From DASPWW01 sp963803425 (lineage in GTDB: Bacteria > Actinomycetota > Thermoleophilia > Solirubrobacterales > 70-9): a stretch of 64,000 nt of DNA. The notes below the pieces were generated by a model. It saw nothing but the letters and a program-made list of their open reading frames with translations, had not been told where the DNA came from and did not search any database. A program made the translations under genes and the position numbers. Location: contig CAWDMA010000001.1 of assembly GCA_963803425.1 (NCBI GenBank), positions 992,001 to 1,056,000 of the forward strand, written 5' to 3'. Of the stretch, positions 33,399 to 42,286 are shown piece after piece. The number at the start of each line of letters is the position of its first letter. The first letter of the stretch is position 1.

Positions 33399-34091
33399 CT
33401 ACCTCCGTCGCCTGGTGGCGGGCCTGGACCCGACCGACACGACGAGCGTCGCGCTCGCCACGGCAACCCAGATCGCGAACGCGCCGAAGCGCACCCAGAA
33501 CCCGAACGCGCCCGTGGCGGGGTTGAACACGCCCTCGTTGGCGAATATCGAGACGAACCCGACTGCGGACGCGATCGCGGCCACGGCCGCCAGTGCCCCG
33601 ACCGCCCGCGGCAGGGCGCCCGTCTCCAGGATCACCCTTGCGGCGGCGCCGAAGAACACCGTGAACGCCGCCCCGCCGAGGCCGATCGACATCACCGAGA
33701 GCACGTAGAACTCGTTCGCCTCGATCACGCCGGGGGCGACGACCGCCGAGGCCGCGAACACGAACCCCATCAGCACGGCCACCGCGCCCGCGATGCCTCC
33801 TGCGGAGGCGATCGCCGAGACGCGCGCCGGTCCTCCCTCAGCGGCTCGCAGATGCGCCCACAGGCTCCCCAGGAACCACAGGAAGAGCACGATCGCGACG
33901 CTGTTGAGCAGCATCTCGACCCTGATCGAGTCCCTGTGCTCCTGCACGTACAGGCCGTAGCGGTCCGCGTCGGCGACGTCTGGAATCCGTGGCGCTCCCG
34001 TCGGGTCCTGCGCCAGGAAGACGACCAACCCGACCGCGAGCAGGACGACGGCCGCCAGCCCGCTCGCGGCTCCGATGCGTTGCCAGTTCAT
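33399..34091 (-). CDS. multi-pass membrane protein (DUF4386-like)
   Basis: A 230-residue membrane protein with about six hydrophobic segments, including GLAAVVLLAVGLVVFLAQ, LNSVAIVLFLWFLGSLWAHL, IAGAVAVLMGFVFAASAVVA and FGAFAIWVAVASATLVVSV. A periplasmic loop follows the first helix. Features resemble DUF4386-type proteins but identity is not certain. The ATG at 34089-34091 has AAGGAGGG upstream. It is divergent from the dehydrogenase gene across about 120 bases. Confidence 0.7.
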   Translation of the reverse strand: MNWQRIGAASGLAAVVLLAVGLVVFLAQDPTGAPRIPDVADADRYGLYVQEHRDSIRVEMLLNSVAIVLFLWFLGSLWAHLRAAEGGPARVSAIASAGGIAGAVAVLMGFVFAASAVVAPGVIEANEFYVLSVMSIGLGGAAFTVFFGAAARVILETGALPRAVGALAAVAAIASAVGFVSIFANEGVFNPATGAFGFWVRFGAFAIWVAVASATLVVSVGSRPATRRRR

Positions 34092-34213
34092 CCGGGAAGT
34101 ACCCTCCTTTCTGCCGGCCCGGCTCACGGACCCGCTGGTATCTCACTTCCCGGCACTCGATTCTCCGCCCGCCTACTGCCAGGTCAAGTGCGGATTCACC
34201 CAAATTGCGCGCG

Positions 34214-35197
34214 ATGTTGCTCGACAACCCCCTCCAGCCGCTGCGCGAGGCAGCGGTGGCGGACCCGGAGCCGGCCGAGGGCGAGCTGCTCGCCCGGGTG
34301 CGGGCGTGCGGCGTGTGCCGGACCGACCTGCACGTGGTCGACGGTGAGCTCCCCGACCCGAAGCTTCCGCTGATCCCGGGCCACCAGGTGGTCGCCGAGG
34401 TCGTCGGGACGGGCCCGGGCGCCGACCGCTACTCCCCGGGGGACCGGGTCGGGATCCCTTGGCTGGGGTGGGCCGACGGCACCTGCCGGTACTGCACGAC
34501 CGGGCGCGAGAACCTGTGCGACAGGGCTCGGTTCACGGGATACCAGCACGACGGCGGGTACGCGGAGCTGATCGTCGCCGACGAGCGCTTCAGCCTTCCG
34601 CTCGCCCCGGCTCACGACGATGTCGCCGTCGCGCCGCTCCTGTGCGCGGGGCTGATCGGCTACCGCGCCCTGCGGATGGGCGGCGACGCGGAGCGACTCG
34701 GGCTGTACGGGTTCGGCGCATCGGCGCACATCGTCTGCCAGGTGGCCCTGCACCAGGGGCGCCGCGTGTTCGCCCTCACCCGCCCCGGTGACGACGAGAC
34801 CCAGGAATTCGCCCGCGAGCTCGGCGTGGAGTGGGCCGGCGACGTGGAGACCGGGCCTCCCGAGGAGCTCGACGCCGCGATCATCTTCGCCCCCGCCGGG
34901 GAGCTCGTCCCCGCGGCGCTTCGGGCGGTGGCGAAGGGGGGCACTGTCGTGTGCGCGGGGATCCACATGAGCAACATCCCTTCGTTCCCGTACGAGATCC
35001 TGTGGGGAGAGCGCAGCGTGCGGTCCGTCGCGAACCTGACCCGCCGGGACGGAGAGGAGTTCCTCGAGCTGGCGCCCCGGGTGCCCGTTCGAACCCAGAC
35101 CACCACCTACCCGCTGCGGCGCGCGAACGAGGCGCTCGACGCGCTGCGGGCCGGTAGGGTTCGCGGCGCGGCAGTGCTGCTCCCCGGAGCAGCGTGA
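34214..35197 (+). CDS. zinc-type alcohol dehydrogenase (MDR superfamily)
   Basis: A 327-residue medium-chain dehydrogenase. ACGVCRTDLHVVDGE holds the catalytic Zn cysteine, PGHQVVAEVVG carries the usual GHE site as GHQ, and GTCRYCTTGRENLC retains three of the structural Zn cysteines. A Rossmann segment GLYGFGASAHIVCQVALHQG follows. It should oxidise an alcohol or reduce an aldehyde with NAD(P). A TTG at 34205 would give the start RAMLLDNP, as in relatives; the ATG at 34214 is used here. The cupin gene starts 16 bases downstream. Confidence 0.85.
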   Translation: MLLDNPLQPLREAAVADPEPAEGELLARVRACGVCRTDLHVVDGELPDPKLPLIPGHQVVAEVVGTGPGADRYSPGDRVGIPWLGWADGTCRYCTTGRENLCDRARFTGYQHDGGYAELIVADERFSLPLAPAHDDVAVAPLLCAGLIGYRALRMGGDAERLGLYGFGASAHIVCQVALHQGRRVFALTRPGDDETQEFARELGVEWAGDVETGPPEELDAAIIFAPAGELVPAALRAVAKGGTVVCAGIHMSNIPSFPYEILWGERSVRSVANLTRRDGEEFLELAPRVPVRTQTTTYPLRRANEALDALRAGRVRGAAVLLPGAA

Positions 35198-35213
35198 GCG
35201 AAAGGAAACCCGG

Positions 35214-35609
35214 ATGGCCGACGTGACCGTGAAGCGGCTCGAGGACTTCGAGGCCGTGTTCGGCGGCGGAATGCGCCGCGTTCGCGCCGGCCTCGGCATC
35301 ACCTCGTTCGGCGTGCAGGTGTTCGAGCTGCCGCCCGCGTTCACGACCTACCCGCAGCACAACCACATGCACGACGAGCAGGAGGAGATGTACCTGGTGC
35401 TGAGCGGGAAGGTGACTCTGCACGTGGGCGGCGAGCAGCACGAGCTCGATCCCGGGGTGTTCGTCCGCGTCGGACCGGGCGAGCCGCGCAAGTTCGTCAC
35501 CGCCGGCGAGGGCGTGCGGCTGCTCGCCGTGGGGGGAATGCCCGGGCGGGCGTACGAGCCGCCCGAGTTCACCAAGGAGGGCGCGGCGGCGCCCCCGATC
35601 GCCAAGTGA
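35214..35609 (+). CDS. cupin-domain protein
   Basis: A 131-residue single-cupin protein. YPQHNHMHDEQEEMYLVLSGK carries the metal motif (H-x-H, Glu), and the second motif region is GVFVRVGPGEPRKFVT. AAAGGAAA precedes the ATG. It follows the dehydrogenase closely and may form a two-gene unit with it; substrate or signal is unknown. It converges with cofE with 4 bases between stops. Confidence 0.82.
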   Translation: MADVTVKRLEDFEAVFGGGMRRVRAGLGITSFGVQVFELPPAFTTYPQHNHMHDEQEEMYLVLSGKVTLHVGGEQHELDPGVFVRVGPGEPRKFVTAGEGVRLLAVGGMPGRAYEPPEFTKEGAAAPPIAK

Positions 35610-35613
35610 GCCG

Positions 35614-36354
35614 CTAGCGGAACAGGTCGTCCGCCGCGGGGCGCTGCACCGCTGCGGCGCCGGGCCCGTCGGCGGCGATCACGAACCTTCCCAGCCCCCG
35701 GACGGTGGCCGCCGGCGCGCCCGAGTCCTTGTCGCGGGCCAGGTCCGCAGCCGCGGCGAGCTCGTCGGCGATCGCGACGACGGTCGCCGACAGCGTCCGG
35801 CCGGCCCGGTCGGAGCGGCCCCGCCAGTCGTCGAGCGGCGCGATCCCGGCGCATCCGATCGCCACCTCGGCCTGACCGAGGCGCCACGGGCGGCCGAAGC
35901 TGTCCGCGACCACCACCGCCGGAGATGCCCCGGAGGCGGCGCGGACCTCGGCGCGGATCCGGCGCGCCGATGCGTCGGCGTCCACCGGGAGCAGCGTGAC
36001 CGTGCCCTCCTCGGCCACGTTCGATGCGTCGATCCCGGCGTTCGCGCAGATCCACCCGCCCGTCGTCTCCGTGATCAGGACCCCGGCGTGCGCGCGGATC
36101 ACCGCCGTGCTCTCGTCGAGCGCGAGCTGGACCAGCGCCGGGTCCTTGTCGAGCTCCGAGGCGATCGCGCGGGCGCGCTCGGTCGGGCGCACCTCCGCGA
36201 GCCGGCGGATCCGGCCCTCGGCCTTGGAGACGACCTTCTGCGAGACGACGATCACGTCGCCGTCGGCCGGCGAGCCCGCCGCCGCGAGCAGCTCGCCGAG
36301 CCGGTCTCCGGGGGCGATCTCCGGGAGGCCGCCGATCGGGGCGACCGAGATCAT
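35614..36354 (-). CDS. cofE: coenzyme F420:L-glutamate ligase
   Basis: A 246-residue protein of the CofE family, which adds glutamates to F420-0 with GTP. VIVVSQKVVSKAEGRIRRL near the N terminus, ITETTGGWICANAGIDASNV in the middle and VADSFGRPWRLGQAEVAIGCAGI followed by GRTLSATVVAIADELAAAADL are the family blocks. There is no nitroreductase-like FbiB C-terminal domain, so it is the stand-alone type. Its ATG shares an A with the TGA of the upstream deacetylase (TGATG), so the two are coupled. Confidence 0.93.
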   Translation of the reverse strand: MISVAPIGGLPEIAPGDRLGELLAAAGSPADGDVIVVSQKVVSKAEGRIRRLAEVRPTERARAIASELDKDPALVQLALDESTAVIRAHAGVLITETTGGWICANAGIDASNVAEEGTVTLLPVDADASARRIRAEVRAASGASPAVVVADSFGRPWRLGQAEVAIGCAGIAPLDDWRGRSDRAGRTLSATVVAIADELAAAADLARDKDSGAPAATVRGLGRFVIAADGPGAAAVQRPAADDLFR

Positions 36355-37196
36355 CACGTCTTCGCCTGCGCCTCCGCGTCGTGGAGCTTCTTGGCCATCC
36401 CCTCGACCCCGTCGCTGCCCTCGATCCTGATCCGGCGCATCTTGTAGGCGGGCTTCGGCGCGGCCAGCCCGAACTCGGTGGTCGTCGCGCCCAGATATCC
36501 GGACTTCCTGACCTCCTCGATCGCTGCCCGGTTGAACTTCCCCGCCGGGTAGCAGAAGAAGTTGACCGGGATCTTGAACATCCGCTGCAGCTGCTTGCGC
36601 GAGTCGTACACCTCGTGGTGAAGCGCGTCGCTGTCGAGCGTGGTCACGTCGATGTGCGAGATCGTGTGGGAGTCGACCTCCCACCCGGCGTCGATCATCT
36701 GGCTCACCATCGCCTCATCGAGCTCGCCCTCGTCCATGCTGCTCAGCTTCAGGTTGAGGATCGCCGGCCAGCCGATCCTCTTCATCGCGGGCAGCGCCTC
36801 GGTGAACTGACTGAGGACGCCGTCGTCGAAAGAGACGATGATCGGGTGGCTCGGCATCGGCACGCCCTTGTGCCAGGCTCGGTACATGCGGTCGAGCGTG
36901 ACGCCCCGGTAGCCGTGTTGCTTCAGCCAAGCGAGCTGATCGTGGAGCTCGTCGGGGGGCACGAACAGCTCCGGATACGGCGCGTCGCTGGGTGGCGCGG
37001 CGATCACGTGATACATCAGGATCGGGACGTCTCCGACGTACCTGGCGAAGTCCTCGGCCGGCTCGGAGCCGCCCCCCTTTCCAGCCTTCGTGGTCGCGTG
37101 CGTGTCGGCGCCGTCCGACCCGGCCCCGATCGCGATCCCGCCGAAGAACGCGACCCCGGCTGCGATCAGGAGCGCGTTACGACGCCGCCGCCGCAC
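36354..37196 (-). CDS. polysaccharide deacetylase, membrane-anchored
   Basis: A 280-residue NodB-homology protein. An N-terminal helix (NALLIAAGVAFFGGIAIGAG) anchors it, then PILMYHV, IIVSFDDG (catalytic Asp pair), EVDSHTISHIDV (metal His) and VNFFCYPAGKFN follow. It would de-N-acetylate a cell-wall or surface glycan outside the membrane. GTG start at 37194-37196. It is translationally coupled to cofE although the functions are unrelated. Confidence 0.9.
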   Translation of the reverse strand: MRRRRRNALLIAAGVAFFGGIAIGAGSDGADTHATTKAGKGGGSEPAEDFARYVGDVPILMYHVIAAPPSDAPYPELFVPPDELHDQLAWLKQHGYRGVTLDRMYRAWHKGVPMPSHPIIVSFDDGVLSQFTEALPAMKRIGWPAILNLKLSSMDEGELDEAMVSQMIDAGWEVDSHTISHIDVTTLDSDALHHEVYDSRKQLQRMFKIPVNFFCYPAGKFNRAAIEEVRKSGYLGATTTEFGLAAPKPAYKMRRIRIEGSDGVEGMAKKLHDAEAQAKT

Positions 37197-37268
37197 CCGC
37201 TTGACTCGCTCTCGCTGTCGCGCGGCTCGATGCTGATCCAGGCTCCGCCGATCCTCGATGGGGCGAGA

Positions 37269-37928
37269 CTACGCGCCCGTCTCCCGGAACGGGTCACCGA
37301 GCGCGGCCGCGGTGCGCGGCGCCCGGCCCGGGTGATCGGCGAGCTCCGCCCGGATCGCCTCGAGGTCGGCCGGCGTGTCGAGGTCGAGCGCGAGCGAGCT
37401 GAGCTGCTCGACGGCGACCTCGAGCCCCGCGGCGCGTCCTAGCGCCGCGTGGCGGTCCCGGCTCCCGGGGCCGAAGGCGGGCCGGATCCCGTCCGGAGGT
37501 GCGACCAGGAGGCCGTTCGTCCCCGTGCCGTGGCGATCCGGGGCGATCGCGAGACGCCGCGGCGAGATCCTCGCCACCGCCGCGTCGAGCTCCGAGGCGT
37601 CGAGCAGCGGGCAGTCGCCGGGCAGCATCACGACCGCGTCCGCGCCCCGGTCGAGCGCGACTCCGGCGCCGCGGGCCGCGGCCTCGGAGTGGCCCGAGTC
37701 GTCGTCGTCGACCAGGAGCAGCCCCCTTGCCCGCGCCGCCCGCGCCGCGGCGGGCTCGCCGCTGACGACGATCACCTCCGAGAGCGCGGTCGCGTCGCCG
37801 ATCGCGTCGAGGACGTCCTCGAGCATCGCGGCGGCGAGCGCGGCGCGCGGCTCCTGGTCGAGTCCGGGCGAGAGCCGCTGCTTCGCCGCCCCGAACCGCT
37901 TCACGGGGATCACGCCGGCGGCGCGCAA
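37269..37928 (-). CDS. cofC: 2-phospho-L-lactate (or PEP) guanylyltransferase
   Basis: A 219-residue nucleotidyltransferase of the CofC/FbiD family, which activates phospholactate or PEP with GTP for F420 side-chain synthesis. The N terminus AAGVIPVKRFGAAKQRLSP carries the nucleotide-binding V-K-x-x-x-x-A-K-x-R-L pattern; VMLPGDCPLLD and TGTNGLLVAPPDG follow, and DLDTPADLEAI closes the family. The TTG start at 37926-37928 lies 4 bases after cofD and is preferred over the upstream ATG inside cofD. Confidence 0.9.
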   Translation of the reverse strand: MRAAGVIPVKRFGAAKQRLSPGLDQEPRAALAAAMLEDVLDAIGDATALSEVIVVSGEPAAARAARARGLLLVDDDDSGHSEAAARGAGVALDRGADAVVMLPGDCPLLDASELDAAVARISPRRLAIAPDRHGTGTNGLLVAPPDGIRPAFGPGSRDRHAALGRAAGLEVAVEQLSSLALDLDTPADLEAIRAELADHPGRAPRTAAALGDPFRETGA

Positions 37929-37932
37929 CGCG

Positions 37933-38874
37933 TCAGCCCCCGGGGCCGAGCTCGGCGGCGAACTCGAGCGTCGCCTCCGCCACACGCCGCCGCGCGGCCT
38001 CGTCGTCCATCAGCGTCGGGACTGCGACCGATCGCGGAGTGGGCGGGGGTTCGTCGGGGTCGTCCGCGTCGATGACGAGCCCGTCGAGCAGCTCGCCGTA
38101 GGTCGCCGCAACACCCGCGGCCGTTGCCGGCTGTCCGCTCGCCCGCATGAACTGCTCCGTCGGTCCCTTCACCGCGCGCCCCGCGACGAACGGGCTGACC
38201 GCGACCACCGGCACCGCCGCTGCCGCAATCGCCTCGACGATCCCCCGGACCGCCAGGATCGGGCCGATGCTGATCACCGGGTTCGAGGGGCCGATCACGA
38301 TCGCCTCGGCCGCGCCGATCGCGTCGAGCACCTCCGGGGACGCCGTCGCATCGTCGACACCGTCGAACTCGACGTCCGTGACCGGTGCCCTGGCGCCGTC
38401 GCGGACCAGGTACTCCTGGAACGGGACCCAACCGTCCGGCGTGCGGATCCGGGTGCGGACGGGGTCGTCGCTCATCGGCAGCACCCGCGCCCGCACCCCG
38501 AGCGCGGACGCGATCGACGCCTGCGCCTCGGTCGGCCGGGCGCCCGCGTCGAGCAGGGTGCGCCGCCGCAGGCACGCTGCGAGATCGCGATCCGAGAGCC
38601 CGAACCAGTCGGGGGCGCCGAGCTGGACCAGGCGCTCGAAGGCCGCGAACGTGTCCCCACGGATCCCCCACCCGCGCTGCTCGTCGATCTCGCCCGAGAG
38701 CCAGTAGGTGACGAGGTCGGGATCGGGCGAGACGTGGACGCCGAGCGTCTCCACGTCGTCACCCGTGTTCGCGATCACGCTGAGCTCGGCGCCGACGAGG
38801 TCCTGCAGCCCGGCGGCGAGCTTCGCTCCGCCGGTGCCGCCGGCTAGCACCACGACCCTGATCGAGTCCCGCAC
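37933..38874 (-). CDS. cofD: 2-phospho-L-lactate transferase
   Basis: A 313-residue CofD/FbiA protein transferring the phospholactyl (or PEP-derived) group to FO. The N terminus IRVVVLAGGTGGAKLAAGL and VIANTGDDVETLG are family signatures, followed by WGIRGDTFA, IGPSNPVISIGPILAV and SPFVAGRAVKGPT. GTG start at 38872-38874, sharing a base with the TAG of the preceding fno-like gene. It is followed by cofC 4 bases on, making a coupled fno-cofD-cofC unit. Confidence 0.95.
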   Translation of the reverse strand: MRDSIRVVVLAGGTGGAKLAAGLQDLVGAELSVIANTGDDVETLGVHVSPDPDLVTYWLSGEIDEQRGWGIRGDTFAAFERLVQLGAPDWFGLSDRDLAACLRRRTLLDAGARPTEAQASIASALGVRARVLPMSDDPVRTRIRTPDGWVPFQEYLVRDGARAPVTDVEFDGVDDATASPEVLDAIGAAEAIVIGPSNPVISIGPILAVRGIVEAIAAAAVPVVAVSPFVAGRAVKGPTEQFMRASGQPATAAGVAATYGELLDGLVIDADDPDEPPPTPRSVAVPTLMDDEAARRRVAEATLEFAAELGPGG

Positions 38875-39557
38875 TAGCTCCAGTGGTCCCCGTCCGGAAG
38901 GCCCGTGATCCGGATCCCGGCGTGGGTCTTGTAGCGGCTGTTGATCGAGATCAGCAGCGGCGTGAGCTGCTCCACGATCCGCGCGGTCTCGAGGGCGCCG
39001 GCGTTCACCGCGCGCAGCCCCCGCACCCGCTCGATCAGCTTCGCGACCCTCGCCTTGTCCGCCTTGCGGTCGCCGCACACGAGCACGTCCTCGCCGAGCT
39101 CGGCGTCGAGGTCGGCAAGCGCCGGGGCGGACACCGAGTGCAGCGCCGCGACCACGGTGACGCCCTCGGGCACCATCTCCTCGGCCTGCTGCGCCGCAGA
39201 GCCCTGCCACACCCCCAGCGACCGGGTCGCCCTGCCGCTGACTGCCGCGGCGAGCGGGACCGTGCAGTCGACCAGGATCTGCCCGGGCTGGAGCGCGCCT
39301 CGAAGGTTGTTGAGCGTCTCCGACTGCGCCCGGAAGGGAACCGTCAGGAACACGATTGGCCCGCGGCCGGCGGCGGCCTCGTTGGCGAGCCCCTCGACGC
39401 CGGAGCCGGGGACCGCGCTCGCGACCCGGCCGGCGGCCTCGACGGCTCGCTCCGGCTTGCGCGAGCCGATCACTACCTCGATCCCCTCGCGCGCCCACCG
39501 CAGCGCCAGCCCGTAGCCGAGCGCGCCCGTCCCGCCGATGATCGGTACCGCTTCGAT
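38874..39557 (-). CDS. fno: F420:NADPH oxidoreductase-like protein with non-standard start
   Basis: A 227-residue NADP-reductase of the Fno family. The nucleotide-binding start is EAVPIIGGTGALGYGLALRW, followed by VIGSRKPERA, VFLTVPFRAQSETL, DCTVPL and a C-terminal INSRYKTHAGIRITGL. The GGTG motif is only included if translation starts at ATC (39555-39557); there is no ATG, GTG or TTG in frame between an upstream TAG (39561-39563) and that motif. The first standard start is a GTG at 39471-39473, which would delete the motif. Its stop overlaps the cofD start. Divergent from tag. Confidence 0.82.
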   Translation of the reverse strand: MEAVPIIGGTGALGYGLALRWAREGIEVVIGSRKPERAVEAAGRVASAVPGSGVEGLANEAAAGRGPIVFLTVPFRAQSETLNNLRGALQPGQILVDCTVPLAAAVSGRATRSLGVWQGSAAQQAEEMVPEGVTVVAALHSVSAPALADLDAELGEDVLVCGDRKADKARVAKLIERVRGLRAVNAGALETARIVEQLTPLLISINSRYKTHAGIRITGLPDGDHWS

Positions 39558-39575
39558 GCGCTAATCATTCCCGAG

Positions 39576-40196
39576 ATGCCCTCTCTCGTGACTGGCGATG
39601 ACGGCGTTCGGAGGTGCTGGTGGGGCAGCGGGCCGGAGTACCTCGACTACCACGACCGGGAGTGGGGGAGGCCGGTGCTCGACGACGACCGCCTGTACGA
39701 GACGCTCGTCCTGGAGGGGTTCCAGAGCGGCCTGTCGTGGCTGACGATCCTCCGCAAGCGCGAGACCTTCCGGGAGGCGTTCGCCGGCTTCCGGATCGAG
39801 CGGGTGGCCCGGTTCGCCGCCGGCGATGTGAACCGGCTGCTCGGCGACGCCGGGATCGTCCGCAACCGGCGCAAGATCGAGGCGGCGATCGAGAACGCGA
39901 AGGCCGCCGCCGCATTGGGAGCCGGCGGCGGATCGCTGTCCGAGCTTGTGTGGTTGCACCGCCCCCGCCGCCACAGGGCGCCGCGCTCCACCGCCGACCT
40001 CGCCGCGCACACCGCCGAGTCGAAGGCGCTCGCCCGCGACCTGAAGGCGAACGGGTTCCGGTTCGTGGGGCCGACAACGGTGTACGCGCTGATGCAGGCG
40101 TGCGGGATCGTCAACGACCACCTGGTCGGGTGCGCGGTCCGCGCCGAGGTGACGCAAGCGCAGCGCGAGGTCTCACATATGCTGCCGGACTCATGA
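39576..40196 (+). CDS. tag: DNA-3-methyladenine glycosylase I
   Basis: A 206-residue Tag-family glycosylase that removes 3-methyladenine. RRCWWGSGPEYLDYHDREWG (the Zn Cys and His), LEGFQSGLSWLTILRKRE, DAGIVRNRRKIEAAI and GFRFVGPTTVYALMQACGIVNDHLVGC (Zn His and Cys) follow E. coli Tag in order. ATG at 39576. Its stop overlaps the SDR start (ATGA). Confidence 0.93.
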   Translation: MPSLVTGDDGVRRCWWGSGPEYLDYHDREWGRPVLDDDRLYETLVLEGFQSGLSWLTILRKRETFREAFAGFRIERVARFAAGDVNRLLGDAGIVRNRRKIEAAIENAKAAAALGAGGGSLSELVWLHRPRRHRAPRSTADLAAHTAESKALARDLKANGFRFVGPTTVYALMQACGIVNDHLVGCAVRAEVTQAQREVSHMLPDS

Positions 40197-40927
40197 GGCT
40201 CGAGGGGCGCAGCGCGCTGGTCACCGGCGGCGCGAAGGGGATCGGCGAGGCGATCGTTCGCAGGCTCGCCGCCGAGGGCGCGCGGGTCACGGTCGGCGAC
40301 ATCGACACCGAGGGTGCGGAGCGGGTGGCGGCCGAGGTCGGCGCCGGGGCCGTCCACCTCGACGTCACCGACCCCGCCTCGGCGAAGGCCGCGGTCGAGG
40401 GCGCCGGGACCCTGGATGTGCTGATCAACAACGCCGGCACCGACGAGTTCGGGTTCTTCACCGACACCGATCCCGAGATGTGGAGCCGGATCATCGGGCT
40501 CAACCTGGTCGGGGTGCTGGCCTGCACGCACGCGGTCCTGCCCGGGATGCAGGCGGCCGGATACGGGCGGATCGTCAGCATCGCCTCGGAGGCCGGGCGG
40601 GTCGGGTCGAAGGGGTCGGCGGTGTACTCGGCGGCGAAGGGAGGCGTGATCTCCTTCACGAAGACGATCGCGCGTGAGAACGCGCGGTTCGGGATCACGG
40701 CGAACGCGATCGCACCCGGCCCGATCGACACGCCGTTGCTGCGCTCCGCGCTGGAGTTCGGCGCGATCGGCGAGCGGGTCGTGGAGACGATGAAGAGCGC
40801 GACCCAGCTCCGCCGGTTGGGCGAGCCCGACGAGGTGGCCGCCGCGGTCGCCTTTCTCGCCTCCGAGGAGGCGGCCTACGTGACCGGCGAGACGCTTGGC
40901 GTCTCGGGCGGGTTGGGGATGGTGTGA
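40193..40927 (+). CDS. short-chain dehydrogenase/reductase
   Basis: A 244-residue classical SDR: TGGAKGIGEA (cofactor loop), NNAGTDEFG, IASEAG with catalytic Ser region, and YSAAKGG with Tyr and Lys. The D after the second strand (GDIDTEG) suggests NAD. The C terminus LASEEAAYVTGETLGVSGGLG is typical of FabG-like and hydroxyacyl-CoA dehydrogenases. It is coupled to tag upstream and to the thioesterase downstream, with an HMG-CoA lyase-type gene next, suggesting acyl-CoA metabolism. Confidence 0.9.
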   Translation: MRLEGRSALVTGGAKGIGEAIVRRLAAEGARVTVGDIDTEGAERVAAEVGAGAVHLDVTDPASAKAAVEGAGTLDVLINNAGTDEFGFFTDTDPEMWSRIIGLNLVGVLACTHAVLPGMQAAGYGRIVSIASEAGRVGSKGSAVYSAAKGGVISFTKTIARENARFGITANAIAPGPIDTPLLRSALEFGAIGERVVETMKSATQLRRLGEPDEVAAAVAFLASEEAAYVTGETLGVSGGLGMV

Positions 40928-41340
40928 CGGGCGCGGGGCTGGAGCCGGGGATGGAGCGCGTCGACGAGCACACCGTCGAGGGGCGGTTCCTGACCGATGT
41001 CGGCGGGACGCTCGGCGTCAAGGTGCTGTCGACCCCCGGGATGGTGGGGATGATGGAGGCCGCGGCGTCGTGGCTGGCGCGCGACAACCTCCCGGAGGGC
41101 AAGGCGACGGTGGGGTTCGAGGTGTGCATCAAGCACGTCGCGGCGGCGGCGGAGGGCGCCACCGTCCGCTCCCGGGCGACGCTTCGCGAGGTCGTGGAGG
41201 AGCGCAAGTTCCGGTTCGACGTCGAGGTCACCGAGGGCGACCGGACGCTCGGCGTGGGGACGCACGAGCGCCGCTTGATCGACGTCGGGACGGTGGGGCG
41301 GGTCTCGGCCGATCACGGTCGGTCAGAATCGGAGGGATGA
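40924..41340 (+). CDS. FlK-like acyl-CoA thioesterase
   Basis: A 138-residue hot-dog protein of the fluoroacetyl-CoA thioesterase-like type: VKVLSTPGMVGMMEAAASW contains the T-P and Glu positions of that family and VGFEVCIKHVAAAAEG the His. GTG start overlapping the SDR stop, and its own stop overlaps the next ATG (ATGA). Likely removes an unwanted acyl-CoA in the adjacent pathway. Confidence 0.8.
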   Translation: MTGAGLEPGMERVDEHTVEGRFLTDVGGTLGVKVLSTPGMVGMMEAAASWLARDNLPEGKATVGFEVCIKHVAAAAEGATVRSRATLREVVEERKFRFDVEVTEGDRTLGVGTHERRLIDVGTVGRVSADHGRSESEG

Positions 41341-42254
41341 GCAAGGCCCCATCCGAGGTGCGGATCCGCGAGGTCGGGCCGCGGGACGGGTTCCAGAACG
41401 AGCCCGACGTGATCCCGACCGACGAGAAGCTCCGGCTGATCGGGATGCTTGCGCACGCCGGCCTGCGGCGGCTCGAGGTGACTTCGTTCGTGCGGCCGGA
41501 CGTGATCCCCCAGCTCGCCGACGCCGAGCAGGTGCTGAGCCGCGTCGAGCGCGTCGACGGCGTCTCCTACTCCGTGCTGATCCCGAACGAGCGGGGGCTG
41601 GAACGCGCGCTCGAGCACCGCGACCGTTTCGACGAGGTGAACCTGTTCCTGTCGGCTTCGGAGACCCACAACCAGCGGAACGTGAACCGCTCGGTCGCCG
41701 AGTCCGAGGCGCAGGCGGCCGCCGCGATCGCGCGCGCCCGCGCCGAGGACCTCCGGTGCGAGGGCGTGATCTCGGTCTCGTTCGGATGCCCGTACGAGGG
41801 CGATGTGCCGGTCGACCGCGTCCTCGGGATCGCGGAGCGGCTCGCCGCGGCGGGGTGTGAGGAGGTCGGGTTCGGAGACACCACCGGGATGGCGAACCCG
41901 CGCCAGGTCGGCGAGTTCTTCGGGGCGGCGGCCGAGCGGCTGCCCGGGGTTGAGCTGACCGCGCACTTCCACAACACGCGCGGGCAGGGGCTCGCGAACG
42001 TGCTCGCGGCCCTGTCCGCCGGCGTCGAGTCGTTCGAGTCCGCTTTCGGCGAGCTCGGCGGCTGCCCGGTGCCGCCGGGGTCGACCGGGAACATCTCGAC
42101 CGAGGACCTGGTCTCGATGCTGCATGAGATGGGGATCGAGACCGGGATCGACCTGGGCGCGTTGATCGAGGCCTCGCGAGCCGCTCAGGAGCTGCTCGGC
42201 CGGCCGCTGGGCGCGCACGTGCTCAAGGCAGGCCCGGTCGAGTGGCGCCGCTAG
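41337..42254 (+). CDS. HMG-CoA lyase-type enzyme
   Basis: A 305-residue DRE-TIM aldolase. EVRIREVGPRDGFQNE is the N-terminal metal and substrate site, VLIPNERGLERAL, FLSASETHNQRNVN, ISVSFGCPYEGDV and ELTAHFHNTRGQGLANV follow; the active-site loop is ELGGCPVPPGSTGN with the cysteine. HMG-CoA lyase splits HMG-CoA into acetyl-CoA and acetoacetate in leucine breakdown. An acetoacetyl-CoA synthetase gene at 45595 and a carboxylase beta subunit at 43641 fit that route. Confidence 0.88.
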   Translation: MSKAPSEVRIREVGPRDGFQNEPDVIPTDEKLRLIGMLAHAGLRRLEVTSFVRPDVIPQLADAEQVLSRVERVDGVSYSVLIPNERGLERALEHRDRFDEVNLFLSASETHNQRNVNRSVAESEAQAAAAIARARAEDLRCEGVISVSFGCPYEGDVPVDRVLGIAERLAAAGCEEVGFGDTTGMANPRQVGEFFGAAAERLPGVELTAHFHNTRGQGLANVLAALSAGVESFESAFGELGGCPVPPGSTGNISTEDLVSMLHEMGIETGIDLGALIEASRAAQELLGRPLGAHVLKAGPVEWRR

Positions 42255-42286
42255 CCCCGATCGCGTAGCTTTCGGGTATCGGCTCG

